Source: an uncultured Selenomonas sp.
Lineage (GTDB): Bacteria; Bacillota; Negativicutes; Selenomonadales; Selenomonadaceae
Assembly (NCBI GenBank): GCA_938045435.1
Contig: CALIBA010000051.1
Span: 1 to 29,654, forward strand
Direction: 5' to 3'
DNA length: 29,654 nucleotides
Shown here: one piece after another, positions 6,515 to 16,300 of the stretch
How the letters are laid out: each line of letters begins with the position of its first letter
How positions within the stretch are numbered: the stretch's first letter is position 1
The notes under the pieces: generated by a model
Database searches by the model: none
The model's input: only the letters and a program-made list of their open reading frames with translations
What the model was told of the DNA's origin: nothing
Made by a program: the position numbers and the translations under genes

Positions 6515-8290
6515 TTAATCCGTGTCTATACGCATAATTTCATCCTGAATTTTCTTCACTTCATTTAATTCGTCAATATATGCGGCTTTTCCTTCTTGCA
6601 GCATCTCTTCTGCCAGACGGGTGTGCCGTTCGAGCTGTGCCGTGAGATGGGCATGGCGCACCGTGCGCAGTGCCTCCTCTGTGGCAGGGCGCCCCTCCTC
6701 GACGAGCGCACGGGAGATCTCTGCCCCCGCTGCGGCATCCAGCCCCGCGATGAATGCGGCATCGAGCGTCCCGCCGGCTGTGATATGCGCCGCAGCGGTC
6801 TCAAAAATCATACGAAAAAGACTATCTGGAAATTCTGAAAGCGGTGCTGCTTCTGAAATCTTTTCGAGTATCCCCTCATCCTGCCAAAGCGCGAAAATCA
6901 ATCCGCGTGCTGCGCGGCGCACGGCACTGTCCATGCGGTGTGGCTGTGCGGCAGATGCCGCAGTGCTCTGTGTTTGCTGTGTCTCCTGCGGCCGAAAGCG
7001 CCGCAGTGCATCCGTAATCAGCCCCTCATCGAGAAAAAGCTCCCGCGCGAGCTGTCGCACATAGGCGCTGCGCGTCACTGCATCTGTGATCTCTTGGAGG
7101 ACGGGCAGCATGGCCGTGAGGGCGGCGCGCTGTCCCTCTGCCGTGCCGCGCTCGCACTGGGCGAGCACGCGGCGCAGATGGTACTCCGGCACGGGCAGCG
7201 CCGCAGCAGTGAGCGCACGGAATGCCTCCGCCCCGTGGGCACGAATGTATTCATCGGGATCCTTGCCATCGGGCAGTACGAGCACACGCACCTCCGCTGC
7301 ACGCCCGCGCACTGCTGCAAGTGCGCGCAATGTCGCCTCCTGCCCTGCCGCATCACTGTCATAGCAAAAGATAATACGTGGTGCACGGCGCAGGAGAAGC
7401 GCCGCATGATCGCTCGTAAAGGACGTGCCGAGCGTTGCAACAACATTCAGCACCCCCGCCTCCCATGCAGCGATGGCATCCATATACCCCTCGACGACGA
7501 TGGCGCAGTCCTCGCGTACAATCGCACGATGGGCGCGGTCAAGACCAAAGAGGAGCTTTCGCTTGTTAAAGATGGGCGTCTCCGCTGTATTGAGATATTT
7601 CGGCATGACGTCCCCAAGCGCACGTCCGCCAAATCCGACAATGCGCCCACGCACATCCGCGATGGGGATGATGACACGACCACGAAAGCGGTCATATAAC
7701 CCGCCGCCGTGCTCACGCAGGGCAGAAAGCCCCGCCGTGACAAGGAGTTTTTCTGATATGCCGCGCCGCAGGAACGCATCGGAAAGCTTTGACCATGCGT
7801 CTGGCGCAAAACCAAACCCATAGCGTTCCACCGCCGCATCCGTGATGCCGCGCCCCATGAGATACTCCTTCCCCGCTGCCCCATAGGGTGTCACCGTAAG
7901 ACAGCTGTGAAAAAAATCCCGTGCGAGTGCATTCACGCGGCGCAGATCATCCATCATGCGCAGGCGCTCCTCCTCATGCGGGTCGCTGCTGCGCGCGGGG
8001 CTCGGAATCCCGAGCTGCTCTGCCTGCCTCTGAATCGCCTCAAAGGGCGTGATATGCTCCATGAGTGAGATGAACTTAAACGCATCCCCCCCCGCATGGC
8101 ACCCAAAACAGTAGAAAAATCCGTCGGCAGGCACGACGGAAAACGACGGTGTCTTTTCTTGATGAAAGGGACAGCATCCCCAGTAGCGGTTTCCCTTGCG
8201 CTTTAGGGGGACATACCCCTGCACGACGGCGAGGATGTCGGTCTGCGCACGTACCTGCTGCACAAAAGCATCCATCCTCGGGTCACGCAT
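6515..8290 (-). CDS. dnaG: DNA primase
   Basis: A 591-residue primase that makes the RNA primers for Okazaki fragments and works with the replicative helicase. The N-terminal zinc-binding domain has the CHC2 ligands C40, H43, C61 and C64 (CPFHQEKTPSF and FYCFGCHAGGD). The Toprim catalytic core follows, with E267 in VVEGYMDA and D311/D313 in CYDSDAAGQ, which bind the catalytic metals. The C-terminal 180 residues or so are the helicase-binding part and are poorly conserved. The ATG at 8288-8290 follows AAGGAG by 10 nt and gives MRDPRMDAFV; a second Met five codons on is possible. It sits between dgt (78 bp upstream) and the sigma-factor pair, the classical dnaG-rpoD association, and is likely co-transcribed. 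Confidence 0.95.
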   Translation of the reverse strand: MRDPRMDAFVQQVRAQTDILAVVQGYVPLKRKGNRYWGCCPFHQEKTPSFSVVPADGFFYCFGCHAGGDAFKFISLMEHITPFEAIQRQAEQLGIPSPARSSDPHEEERLRMMDDLRRVNALARDFFHSCLTVTPYGAAGKEYLMGRGITDAAVERYGFGFAPDAWSKLSDAFLRRGISEKLLVTAGLSALREHGGGLYDRFRGRVIIPIADVRGRIVGFGGRALGDVMPKYLNTAETPIFNKRKLLFGLDRAHRAIVREDCAIVVEGYMDAIAAWEAGVLNVVATLGTSFTSDHAALLLRRAPRIIFCYDSDAAGQEATLRALAAVRGRAAEVRVLVLPDGKDPDEYIRAHGAEAFRALTAAALPVPEYHLRRVLAQCERGTAEGQRAALTAMLPVLQEITDAVTRSAYVRQLARELFLDEGLITDALRRFRPQETQQTQSTAASAAQPHRMDSAVRRAARGLIFALWQDEGILEKISEAAPLSEFPDSLFRMIFETAAAHITAGGTLDAAFIAGLDAAAGAEISRALVEEGRPATEEALRTVRHAHLTAQLERHTRLAEEMLQEGKAAYIDELNEVKKIQDEIMRIDTD

Positions 8291-8368
8291 AGGTTTATTT
8301 CTCCTTATACAGCAACGGAAAGGACGCGGCAAGATCTTCTTTGAAACAAGATCCCATGCCCTAATCTG

Positions 8369-9376
8369 CTAAATCGGCTGAATCGTCATCTGATGAACCG
8401 GCGGTACAAAAATCTCATGAAAGAGGGCAACGGCAAAGCTGTCCGTCAGCCCCGCCACATAGTCAACAACACACTGCTCCCGCCCCCAACGCGCGGCACG
8501 CGCAACAAATTCCGCCGGCAGTGCATCAAATGCCTTCATAAAATGCGCAACGAGGGCGCGCAGGACAAAGCCCGCCTGTTCGCGCTCGTGCGCAAGGGTT
8601 TTTGAATGGTAGATGCGCTCGAACATAAAGCTGCGGAATATATCCATCACGGTCTGTACATTCGCTGAGAGTGCCGCATCGCCACGTGCGCCGGATGTGA
8701 CAATCATGTCTGAGACCATGCTCGTAATCATCGCGGATGTATCTGTGCCAAACGCCTCGCGTACCTCTTTGGGCAGCTCTTTGGGCGCAAGCAGCCCCGC
8801 GCGCAGACTGTCGTCATAGTCGTGGCAGAGGTAGGCAATGCGGTCGGCGATGCGGACAATCCGCCCCTCAAAGGTGCTCGGCATCCCCTTTCCCGTATGG
8901 TTCAAGATGCCGTCTTTTACGGGGCCTGTGAGGTTCAGCCCCTGACCACCGCGCTCTAGGATCTCGACCATGCGCAGACTCTGCTCGTTGTGGGAAAAAT
9001 GCCCTGTCAGCTCCTCCATGACCGCCTCGCCCGCATGTCCGAACGGCGTGTGCCCCACGTCATGACCGAGTGCAATCGCTTCGGTCAGATCCTCGTTGAG
9101 GCGCAGCCCGCGGGCTATCGTGCGCGAGATCTGCGCGACTTCGAGACTGTGCGTCATACGCGTACGATAGTGGTCGCCCGCGACGATGTAAACCTGCGTC
9201 TTATGCTTGAGGCGCCGAAATGATTTGGAATGGAGGATGCGGTCGCGGTCGCGTTGGAACTTTGTGCGAAAGGGACACTCCTCCATCGGATGACTGCGCT
9301 GCGCGGCACGGCTGCGCGCAGCAAGCGGCGAGAGGATCTCCTCCTCGATTGCTTCGGTGCGCTCCCGAACCGTCAC
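8369..9376 (-). CDS. dgt: Deoxyguanosinetriphosphate triphosphohydrolase-like protein (HD domain)
   Basis: A 335-residue HD-domain phosphohydrolase of the dGTPase family, which cleaves dNTPs (classically dGTP) to the nucleoside and triphosphate and so tunes dNTP pools. The metal-binding HD residues are visible: H76 in RMTHSLEV, H105-D106 in ALGHDVGHTPFGHAGE, and a late Asp in the RIADRIAYLCHDYDD segment. The N-terminal RDRDRILHSKSFRRLKHKTQV is a family signature. The start is GTG at 9374-9376, chosen because AGGGGG lies 8 nt upstream; a GTG nine nt earlier would sit directly on that site. It begins 12 bp after the usp stop, so it is probably co-transcribed with usp, and it is followed by dnaG as in many Firmicutes. 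Confidence 0.92.
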   Translation of the reverse strand: MTVRERTEAIEEEILSPLAARSRAAQRSHPMEECPFRTKFQRDRDRILHSKSFRRLKHKTQVYIVAGDHYRTRMTHSLEVAQISRTIARGLRLNEDLTEAIALGHDVGHTPFGHAGEAVMEELTGHFSHNEQSLRMVEILERGGQGLNLTGPVKDGILNHTGKGMPSTFEGRIVRIADRIAYLCHDYDDSLRAGLLAPKELPKEVREAFGTDTSAMITSMVSDMIVTSGARGDAALSANVQTVMDIFRSFMFERIYHSKTLAHEREQAGFVLRALVAHFMKAFDALPAEFVARAARWGREQCVVDYVAGLTDSFAVALFHEIFVPPVHQMTIQPI

Positions 9377-9388
9377 GAAAGACACCCC

Positions 9389-9769
9389 CTATTTAATCAC
9401 CATCACGGGGATCTTCGATTCCTCCACGACCTTTTGACTGACGCTGCCGATGAGAACGCCCCGGAGCAGTCCAAGTCCTCGGCTGCCCATGATGATCATA
9501 TCGCTCTGCTGCTCGTCTGCGACCGCGAGAATCGTCTTGGCGATATTCCCGGATTTGACATGCTTACGTGCCTTCATATCCGCCGGAATCTTCTCCCATA
9601 TCCGGTCAAAGACGATATGGCTCGGAATATCCTTGTTGATGTTGCTCGCCACATAGACAAAGTCAATCTCGGCATTGCATTTCTGCGCAAAAAAAAGTGC
9701 CTCATCCACAGCCTTGCACCCATTCACCGAACCATCGACGGGAACAAGAATCCGCTGAATCCTGCTCAT
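9389..9769 (-). CDS. Universal stress protein (UspA family)
   Basis: A 126-residue single-domain Usp protein with an alpha/beta nucleotide-binding fold in the cytoplasm. The N-terminus QRILVPVDGS is the typical first strand and phosphate-loop Asp. The C-terminal GSRGLGLLRGVLIGSVS fits the ATP-binding G-2x-G-9x-G-(S/T) motif, so this is probably an ATP-binding member. It ends VPVMVIK-like (IPVMVIK), as usual. The ATG at 9767-9769 follows a GGGGGG site by about six nt; the in-frame upstream ATG at 9802 has no such site. It precedes dgt by 12 bp. The biological role of individual Usp proteins varies and cannot be read here. Confidence 0.9.
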   Translation of the reverse strand: MSRIQRILVPVDGSVNGCKAVDEALFFAQKCNAEIDFVYVASNINKDIPSHIVFDRIWEKIPADMKARKHVKSGNIAKTILAVADEQQSDMIIMGSRGLGLLRGVLIGSVSQKVVEESKIPVMVIK

Positions 9770-9908
9770 TGCAATCCCCCCAATCAGCTTCCAATGCCCC
9801 ATGATGCCGCTCTGCAGCTCACGCCATATATGAATTTATATCTGTATATTTCGATGATTGGCACAGAAAATCCTTTTTCCCTCTAAAATTTCTTTTTCAT
9901 GCCGCATA

Positions 9909-10586
9909 TCAAAGCTGTCCATGCTCTTCAAAGCTGAAATAAGCCCCATCCCCGATGATCACATGATCCGTGAGCGGGATGCCGAGCACATTGCCCGCCT
10001 CTTTCATTGCGCGTGTCACCTTGTAATCCTCGCCGCTCGGCGCAGGATCGCCGCTCGGATGGTTGTGCGCCAGGATGATATGAGCCGCACCGCAGCGAAT
10101 GGCAGGCTCAAATACTTCGCGCGCATGGACGAGCGTATTCGTGAGCGTTCCCGTTGAGACTTCCGCCGTCGTGATGATCTCATTCTTCGCACTCAGCGAG
10201 AGTACGAGCATGCATTCTTTTTTCGCAAAGCGATAGCGCGGCATAAGTACATCAGCGACATCCTGCGCCCCGGCAACACGTTTGGGTATTTTTTCTGCGG
10301 CAAGTACGCGGCGCCCCAATTCGAGTGCAGCGAGCACCGTTGCCGCCTTTGCCGTGCCGATGCCAGGAATCCGCGCAAACTCCTGCGGCGGCATACGCAG
10401 CAGCTCTGACAGCCCTGTTTCCTTGAACTGCCCTAAGACGCCGCGTGCAAGATCGAGCACATGCTCCCCGCGCCGCCCCGTCCGCAGGAGAATCGCGAGC
10501 AGCTCCGCATCGCTAAGGGCTGCCGCACCGCAGGCGATAAGGCGCTCCCGCGGCAGCTCTCCTGTCGGCAGATCATGCAGGTTCAT
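9909..10586 (-). CDS. radC: RadC-family JAB-domain protein
   Basis: A 225-residue RadC protein. It has a helix-hairpin-helix-like DNA-binding segment (RIPGIGTAKAATVLAALELG, residues 72-91) and a C-terminal JAB/JAMM domain with the metal ligands H174, H176 and D187 (HNHPSGDPAPSGED). Despite the name, a direct role in recombination repair is not established for the family; metalloprotease-like or nuclease roles have been suggested. The ATG at 10584-10586 gives MNLHDLPTGELPRERL, the usual start. It overlaps the end of maf by 14 nt, so translation is probably coupled; its own ribosome site is weak. Longer in-frame extensions lie inside maf and are rejected. The 139-bp gap to usp has no clear terminator. 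Confidence 0.94.
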   Translation of the reverse strand: MNLHDLPTGELPRERLIACGAAALSDAELLAILLRTGRRGEHVLDLARGVLGQFKETGLSELLRMPPQEFARIPGIGTAKAATVLAALELGRRVLAAEKIPKRVAGAQDVADVLMPRYRFAKKECMLVLSLSAKNEIITTAEVSTGTLTNTLVHAREVFEPAIRCGAAHIILAHNHPSGDPAPSGEDYKVTRAMKEAGNVLGIPLTDHVIIGDGAYFSFEEHGQL

Positions 10587-11148
10587 TGTCGTTGAGGCAA
10601 ACCCCGGCCTCTTTCGCGAGCGCTGTAACTCTATAAAGCGGCAGCCCCACCACATTCGAAAACGAGCCGTGAATCTCCCTGATATACATGGCTGCCTGTC
10701 CTTGTATCGCATAGCCGCCTGCCTTGCCCATCGGCTCACCCGATGCCACATAGCGTGCGATCTCCGCATCGGTCATGGGTGCAAAGTGCACCTTCGTCTC
10801 TGCAATCGCCGTATACGCATGTTCGCCAACGACCCAAGCGATCCCCGTCATCACCACGTGCTCACGTCCTGCAAGGACGCTGAGCATACGCCGCGCATCT
10901 GCTGCATCCTTGGGCTTTCCAAACGCCATACGGTTCACCACGATCGCTGTATCTGCCCCGAGCACAGCATGCTCTGGGTACTCAGCGGCAACGGTGCGCG
11001 CCTTCAGGAGCGCATTGCGCAGCACAGTATCATTGGGAACATACTCCTTCAGCTCCTCTGTGGCACCACTGGGAACCGAGACAAAGCGTGCACCGATTTG
11101 ACGAAGCAGCGCCCGACGGCGCGGTGAGGCAGATGCAAGAATAAACAT
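10573..11148 (-). CDS. maf: Maf-family nucleoside triphosphate pyrophosphatase
   Basis: A 191-residue Maf/YhdE-type protein. These enzymes hydrolyse dTTP/UTP or modified nucleotides to monophosphates, a housecleaning role, and have been linked to cell-division arrest. Visible marks are the start FILASASPRRRALL, the catalytic GADTAI, the lysine-containing GKPKD segment, and KAGGYAIQGQA near the C-terminus. Substrate subgroup cannot be assigned with certainty by eye. The ATG at 11146-11148 follows GGGGGAG. It heads a likely operon with radC, which overlaps its 3' end. The leader contains the unusual 115-bp inverted repeat at 11174-11288, and no standard promoter was recognised there. Confidence 0.93.
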   Translation of the reverse strand: MFILASASPRRRALLRQIGARFVSVPSGATEELKEYVPNDTVLRNALLKARTVAAEYPEHAVLGADTAIVVNRMAFGKPKDAADARRMLSVLAGREHVVMTGIAWVVGEHAYTAIAETKVHFAPMTDAEIARYVASGEPMGKAGGYAIQGQAAMYIREIHGSFSNVVGLPLYRVTALAKEAGVCLNDNEPA

Positions 11149-11173
11149 AGTGCTCCCCCAATACATAAAGTAA

Positions 11174-11288
11174 GGAATCACCGATAAAATGAAGGCCATC
11201 TTATTGGCATAGATACGTCCGATTTACCAACGAAAAGCGGACAAAAAAGATACGGCAAGATGGCGGTGCTGCGTTTATCGGTGCTTCC
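11174..11288. repeat. 115-bp imperfect inverted repeat (MITE-like or structured leader)
   Basis: The ends are inverted copies, GGAATCACCGATAAA (11174-11188) and TTTATCGGTGCTTCC (11274-11288), with one mismatch in 15. Nested inside are GCCATCTT with AAGATGGC and GTCCG with CGGAC, so the whole piece can fold into a long hairpin. It lies between maf and the transporter terminator, in what would be the maf leader. It could be a degenerate non-autonomous mobile element or a structured RNA; no duplicate copy is present in this window. Confidence 0.5.
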
Positions 11289-11292
11289 TAAT

Positions 11293-11315
11293 AAAAAAGG
11301 CGCCGAAATGGCGCC
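11293..11315 (-). terminator. Terminator of the ArsB/NhaD-type gene
   Basis: GGCGCC, a 5-nt loop and GGCGCC, followed on the minus strand by TTTTTT (11293-11298). A further GC-rich imperfect hairpin lies at 11339-11369, between it and the stop codon. Confidence 0.8.
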
Positions 11316-11380
11316 GCCGATTTCTATTTTGATTTATTCGCCCCGCACGGAGAATTTTCCTGCCGGGCGTATGGTCCCTT

Positions 11381-12658
11381 TTATAGGAGATAACGCAGAT
11401 AAACGTACACCGTTGAGAGCACAATCGTCAGCAGCATCAGCGGGAAGCCGACCTTAAAGTACCGGATAAAGCTGATGTGTATGCCGCGCTCAGCCGCGAG
11501 TCCTGCAACGATGAGGTTTGCCGAAGCCCCGACAAGTGTGCCGTTGCCCCCAAGACACGCCCCAAGTGCGAGCGACCACCAGAGTGGCTCCAAGTTCTCG
11601 ATCCCCATCGCGCCCATGCCTTGAATGAGCGGAATCATCGTTGCCACAAACGGGATATTATCCAATATGGAGGAAACGAGTGCGCTCATCCAGAGAATCA
11701 GCAGCGACGTTGCTGCAAGATCTCCGCCCGTTGCCTCAACCGCCGTCTCTGCAAGCTGTGCGATAATGCCAACCTCAATCAGTCCACCGACAGCGATAAA
11801 GAGCCCGATAAAGAAGAAAATCGTCGGCCACTCCACCGCGTGCATCGCCTTTTCCACAAGATGCTCACTGCCACCGGCAAGGAGCAGCAACAAGAAGCCG
11901 CCCGTAAGCGCGATGAGGGACGATTCGATATGGGTAAACGAATGTGTAAAAAAGCCGAGAATCGTAATACCGAGGACGAACAGGGCGCGCTTTAATAGCT
12001 TTGCATCTGTAATCGCTGCGCGCTCATCCATCTGCATGAGCTGCTCTTGCAGCGCCGGCTCCGTCACGAGCTGTTTCCGATAGAGGATGTTCATGATAAA
12101 GAGCACGATCACCAGACAGATGACAGCAATCGGTGCAAGATGCTCGATGAACATGACAAAGGTAAGCTCTTTGACCGCGCTGCCGATCATGATGTTCGGC
12201 GGGTCACCGATGAGCGTCGCCGTGCCGCCGACGTTCGAGGCGATGATCTGCGTGAGGAGGTAGGGCATGGGGTCAATCTTTAGACTACTGGTGATGCTAA
12301 AAGTCACCGGCACCATGAGCAGCACGGTTGTCACATTATCGAGAAAAGCGGAAAACACCGCCGTGATGATACAGAGATAGATGAGGATGCGGCGCGGCTC
12401 TGCCTTGGCAGATTTTGCCGCCTTAATGGCCACATAATCAAAAAGCCCTGTCTCCTTCGTCACACCAACGAGCACCATCATACCGACGAGAAGCCCCAGC
12501 GTTTCAAAGTCCACATGGTGCAGCGCCGTCTCCTGTGAGAGGATCCCGAGCAGCATCATCAGTACTGCGCCGATCATCGCTGCAACTGTGCGGTGAATCT
12601 TCTCCGACACAATCACCATGTACATGACAACAAAAATAATCCCAGCCAACGTTTCCAT
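11381..12658 (-). CDS. ArsB/NhaD-family ion transporter
   Basis: A 425-residue inner-membrane protein of the ion transporter superfamily, with about ten to twelve hydrophobic segments. The two inverted halves each carry the family re-entrant signature: ASNVGGTATLIGDPPNIMIG in the first half and ALGACLGGNGTLVGASANLI in the second, with matching SAFLDNVTTVLLMVP and SSILDNIPFVATMIP segments. The substrate cannot be read from sequence; candidates are Na+/H+ exchange, arsenite or an organic anion. No arsR or arsC lies nearby, so an arsenic role has no local support. The ATG at 12656-12658 follows AAAGGAGG by 8 nt. It is a single-gene unit with its own promoter (12730-12757) and terminator (11293-11315). 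Confidence 0.9.
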   Translation of the reverse strand: METLAGIIFVVMYMVIVSEKIHRTVAAMIGAVLMMLLGILSQETALHHVDFETLGLLVGMMVLVGVTKETGLFDYVAIKAAKSAKAEPRRILIYLCIITAVFSAFLDNVTTVLLMVPVTFSITSSLKIDPMPYLLTQIIASNVGGTATLIGDPPNIMIGSAVKELTFVMFIEHLAPIAVICLVIVLFIMNILYRKQLVTEPALQEQLMQMDERAAITDAKLLKRALFVLGITILGFFTHSFTHIESSLIALTGGFLLLLLAGGSEHLVEKAMHAVEWPTIFFFIGLFIAVGGLIEVGIIAQLAETAVEATGGDLAATSLLILWMSALVSSILDNIPFVATMIPLIQGMGAMGIENLEPLWWSLALGACLGGNGTLVGASANLIVAGLAAERGIHISFIRYFKVGFPLMLLTIVLSTVYVYLRYLL

Positions 12659-12729
12659 AGAGGCGCCTCCTTTGTGGGTTGGATTTGTGCGCAGCGCCAT
12701 AAACTGACGCCGCACGCGACTTTGTTCAT

Positions 12730-12757
12730 TTTATCACAAAGTTCAAATAGCTGACAA
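12730..12757 (-). promoter_or_regulatory. Promoter of the ArsB/NhaD-type gene
   Basis: On the minus strand, TTGTCA (12752-12757), 16 bp, GATAAA (12730-12735). The leader would be about 65 nt. Confidence 0.5.
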
Positions 12758-12846
12758 GTTTTTTTCGGCGTACAATTTATGGGCGTGCTACATTCATACG
12801 CTCCACAACATCTGGCATAGCGCCTATTTTACAGAGAAACAATGTA

Positions 12847-12875
12847 TTGTATGAAGTGTTGGCTTATAGTATGAT
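12847..12875 (+). promoter_or_regulatory. Promoter of the small-protein/DUF4132 pair
   Basis: TTGTAT (12847-12852), 17 bp, TATGAT (12870-12875), giving a start near 12882 and a leader of about 44 nt before the ATG at 12926. Confidence 0.5.
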
Positions 12876-12925
12876 AAGAAAGATATATCAGAGAATCTCT
12901 CTTACCAAACGAACAAGGGGGCAGT

Positions 12926-13348
12926 ATGCAGGTACAAGTCAATGTAAAACACATGGGGAGACGCAAAAATGCAATTGAGACGCACCCCTATGAGATCGGC
13001 GAAGTCCGCGATGTCGGCGCGCTGATTACAGCGTTCGTCACGGCAGAGGTTGCACGGTTCAATGCACGGGCAGAGGCAGGGGAGACGGCACTCACCTATC
13101 TGACAAATGCACAGATTTCTGATGGTGCCGCGGCGGGGAAAATCGCATTTGGCACAGACTACAATGGGAAGGTGCAGGATCTTGCTGCAGCAGTAGAAAA
13201 TGCACACCAGTGCTTTGTGGACGGCATCTATCGGATTTTTGTCAATGGAGAGGAACTGGAGGATGCACTCAGCGCCCCCGTCCATCTCAAAGAAAACGAC
13301 GAAATCACCTTTGTCCGCCTGACAATGCTGGCGGGCCGCATGTGGTAA
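12926..13348 (+). CDS. Conserved small protein paired with DUF4132 gene
   Basis: A 140-residue soluble protein with no signal peptide or membrane segment. It starts MQVQVNVKHMGRRKNAIE and ends with a strand-rich stretch, VHLKENDEITFVRLTMLAGRMW. From memory, similar proteins with the same LTMLAGRMW-type ending sit next to DUF4132-type giants in other Firmicutes, so the pair is probably conserved; I know no assigned function. The C-terminal pattern (hydrophobic strand, DE, strand, LAG) is faintly like MoaD/ThiS beta-grasp proteins, but the terminal Gly-Gly is missing, so this is only a suggestion. The ATG follows AAGGGGG by a short spacer. The next gene begins 18 bp after its stop, so the two are very likely co-transcribed and co-translated. 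Confidence 0.8.
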   Translation: MQVQVNVKHMGRRKNAIETHPYEIGEVRDVGALITAFVTAEVARFNARAEAGETALTYLTNAQISDGAAAGKIAFGTDYNGKVQDLAAAVENAHQCFVDGIYRIFVNGEELEDALSAPVHLKENDEITFVRLTMLAGRMW

Positions 13349-13366
13349 TAATCGAGGAGGAAAGAG

Positions 13367-16300
13367 ATGATCAACTACCGTTTGTCCGAAGATCAGCTGA
13401 CCGCCTATCTTAAAACCTTAAAGGCAGGGCGCAAATCGCTCGATGCGCAGGGAAAAAAGCTGCTCGATGCACTCTTTTTCTATCAAGATAGGGATGGTGA
13501 CCCCGACTATGACTGGACGCGCATCGCGATACATTTTAGGCAGGAGAGGCGCGGCAAGATATGCACTGCAGAGGATGTGCTGCCGCCCGCGCTCTATCCC
13601 GTCCTTGATCTGATGATGGGAGCGGCACTGCGCGAGGATCTCGTGGACATCGCGCAGCATCTTGTCAACTCCCCATATACCATGGGCTATTATCGCCGAC
13701 TGATTCGTTCGCGCGACTACCATCAGCACGCGGTAAAGATCTGGAAACTCGCAGAGGACTTGATTCTCCAGCACTGCGAGGAGATGCGCGTGCCCCGGCT
13801 GTTGCGTGAGGGATCATCGAAACGCGCCCCTCTCCCACCCGAACAGCTTGCCGTCTGGCTCGATCGCGGCGATGAGGAAGTGCTCTCCATCGTCCATGAT
13901 ATGCTCGTCAGCGAGAACAATACGAACGTGCTCACCTATGATGTGCTGTGCGCCATTTTCAAGTCGAATCGCACGGAGCTGGTCGAACTCGTCGGAAAGC
14001 TCCTGCTCGCCGGCAAACTACAGGAGGGACTGCGGCAGGCCATCTGTGAGACGATGGACTGCGGACGGCAGGAACATTTCGTCTATATGATGGGCATTAT
14101 TGAGGAGCACAATCTGATCCGCTTCTCGTCCATACGCCGCGCGATTGCAACGACCATCGGCATCGGCGGCGACTATGCGGACCGCATAGACAAAAAACAG
14201 CTTGCACTCATGCTGCGCGTGCTGCGCGACCCGCAGGAAGCGGATATACTGCTCCGCAGCGCAGACAACATGGAGGCGATGGTCGGGCTTTGGTACAAGG
14301 GGAGCTGCGATCTCACGGAGCTGATGGCGGGCATGGAGCAGATCCTCACAGACGGCAGACCGCACTCTGTCCTGCTCGTCTCGTACGTTCTCAGAGCGGT
14401 GCAGGATGAGACATATGAGCGGCATATCGCAAAGCGCGTGCTCGCGCAGATTGCAGACGGCACACTCGATGCAGATGCAATGCAGAGGATTGCCTGCTAT
14501 CTGCCCTATATAACGGGAAATTTCTACATGCCCGAGCCGGAAAATTTTGCCCAAGACTTCGACGCTGCAGTGTATTTTAAGGACAAACAGGAAGCCATCG
14601 CATTCTTTGACCTCTGCGCACGTGCAATGGAACAGATGAAACGCAAGGAAATAGAATATCGTCCGTGCATCTTCCCGTGGTACGGGGTGACCCTCACGAA
14701 GTGTGCACTTGCAAGAGCTATGGTCCTCGCCGCGCTCTCTGCAGACGGCGCACTAACAGACCGCGTTGCGCCCGTCCTCCCCCTCTCCTACACGGGGCAG
14801 CGGGCTGCCCTCTTTCTGCTCGATAGGCCAAAGACGGCGGTGCAGGAAGCGGCAGTCATCGAGCTCCTCCGCGTGGCACCTGAGACAGCAACGCGCATCA
14901 TGAAGAAACAAAATCTCGTGCCGCACCACCGCGCAGATCTCGCTGCCCTGCTGCGTCTCAAAACGGTGCAGGTGCGCCGCGCGGTACTGGATCTGCTTTA
15001 TACACAGGAGGATGTGCCGCTCCTTGCAACGATTGAGGAACTCCTTACGCAAAAAGACGTGAACAAGCGCCTCGGTGCGCTCGACCTCCTGCTGCGCTGC
15101 AAGGCGGACGGACGCACCTCGCAGAAGGAGCTGCTCGCGCTGGCGCACGGCATCAAGGAGCCGACCTCAGACGAGCAGGTGCTCATCGACGAGCTGGCGG
15201 GCACTGCGAGCGAGGACGCACGCGAAAAGGAGCTCTACGATGCCTCATATCGTCCGGACTTCACCATCGACATCCAGTACACTGAGAAAAAGAACGGCAT
15301 CCGCAGTCTGCTCAGCCGCATCATTGGCGCGCAGAAGGAGAACGCAGCAAATGGTTACGACATGGCGACAAACACGGTTCACGTTGTCAACACGCTCACA
15401 CTTGCCGACATATTCCCACGCTCGGATGCGGAGTTGCTCGCCATCACAGAGAAACTGAATGTACTCTACACGCAGCACGAGGACTACGAGTACAAGGCAC
15501 GTTGGTACAGGAGCGATGATACGACGCTTGCCGCAGGCTTTTACGAACGGGTAGACGCGGAGCGGGCGAAAGCTTCCCCCGAACATATCAAATACTATCC
15601 GCTCTCTGATGTATGGGAGAATTTCTATCAGAGCGAAATCAAGGACTTTGTCACACTCTATCAGCTTGCCGTCATGCTGAAGATGCCCAAAGCAGAGGAC
15701 GCGAACTTTGAAAAGGCGCTGAAGCGCATAACAGGACAGTCACGGACATCCTTCTCGGCCGCACTTGCCGAAAAGGGTCTGAAGTACTTTGGCGGAGGGT
15801 ACGGCGGAGAGCGTGCGGGACGCGACCTCGTCCGCGTGCTCTACGAAACACATGCACAGGAGAATGCGCCGTTCCTCTTTGCCGCAGGGCTTCTCCTGAT
15901 GAGCCGCGCCTATGAATGTTTCGACGAGAATCTGTTCCTCGTGGAGTACAAAAATCAGTGGCGCTCAGGCAGAACGCGGCAGATCATGCACCACAACGCT
16001 CTTATGCAGACCGCCCTGCACGGCGCACAGCTCTACGCAGACGAAGCAGAGTTTGCAGCGTCCTACGCCCTGCGTTACCGCATGATGGAGCGGCTCGAAG
16101 CCCATCTCCTGCATACGAAACAAGAGCCTGACGCGGGCATGATCGGCATGATCGAACACGCCAAGGCACAGATCCTCGGCATGGTGAAAAAGGACGTGTT
16201 CTATCAGATGCTCCTCGGTGGGCAGGCAGAGACGGTGGACAAGGACGCTCTCCTCGCACAGCAGCGCACAGAATGCACCCGCCTATCCGTCCTGGAGCGC

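Noticed and set aside
10587..10769. A longer RadC start inside maf
   Set aside because: The extension is the maf gene in another frame; the usual RadC N-terminus begins at 10586.
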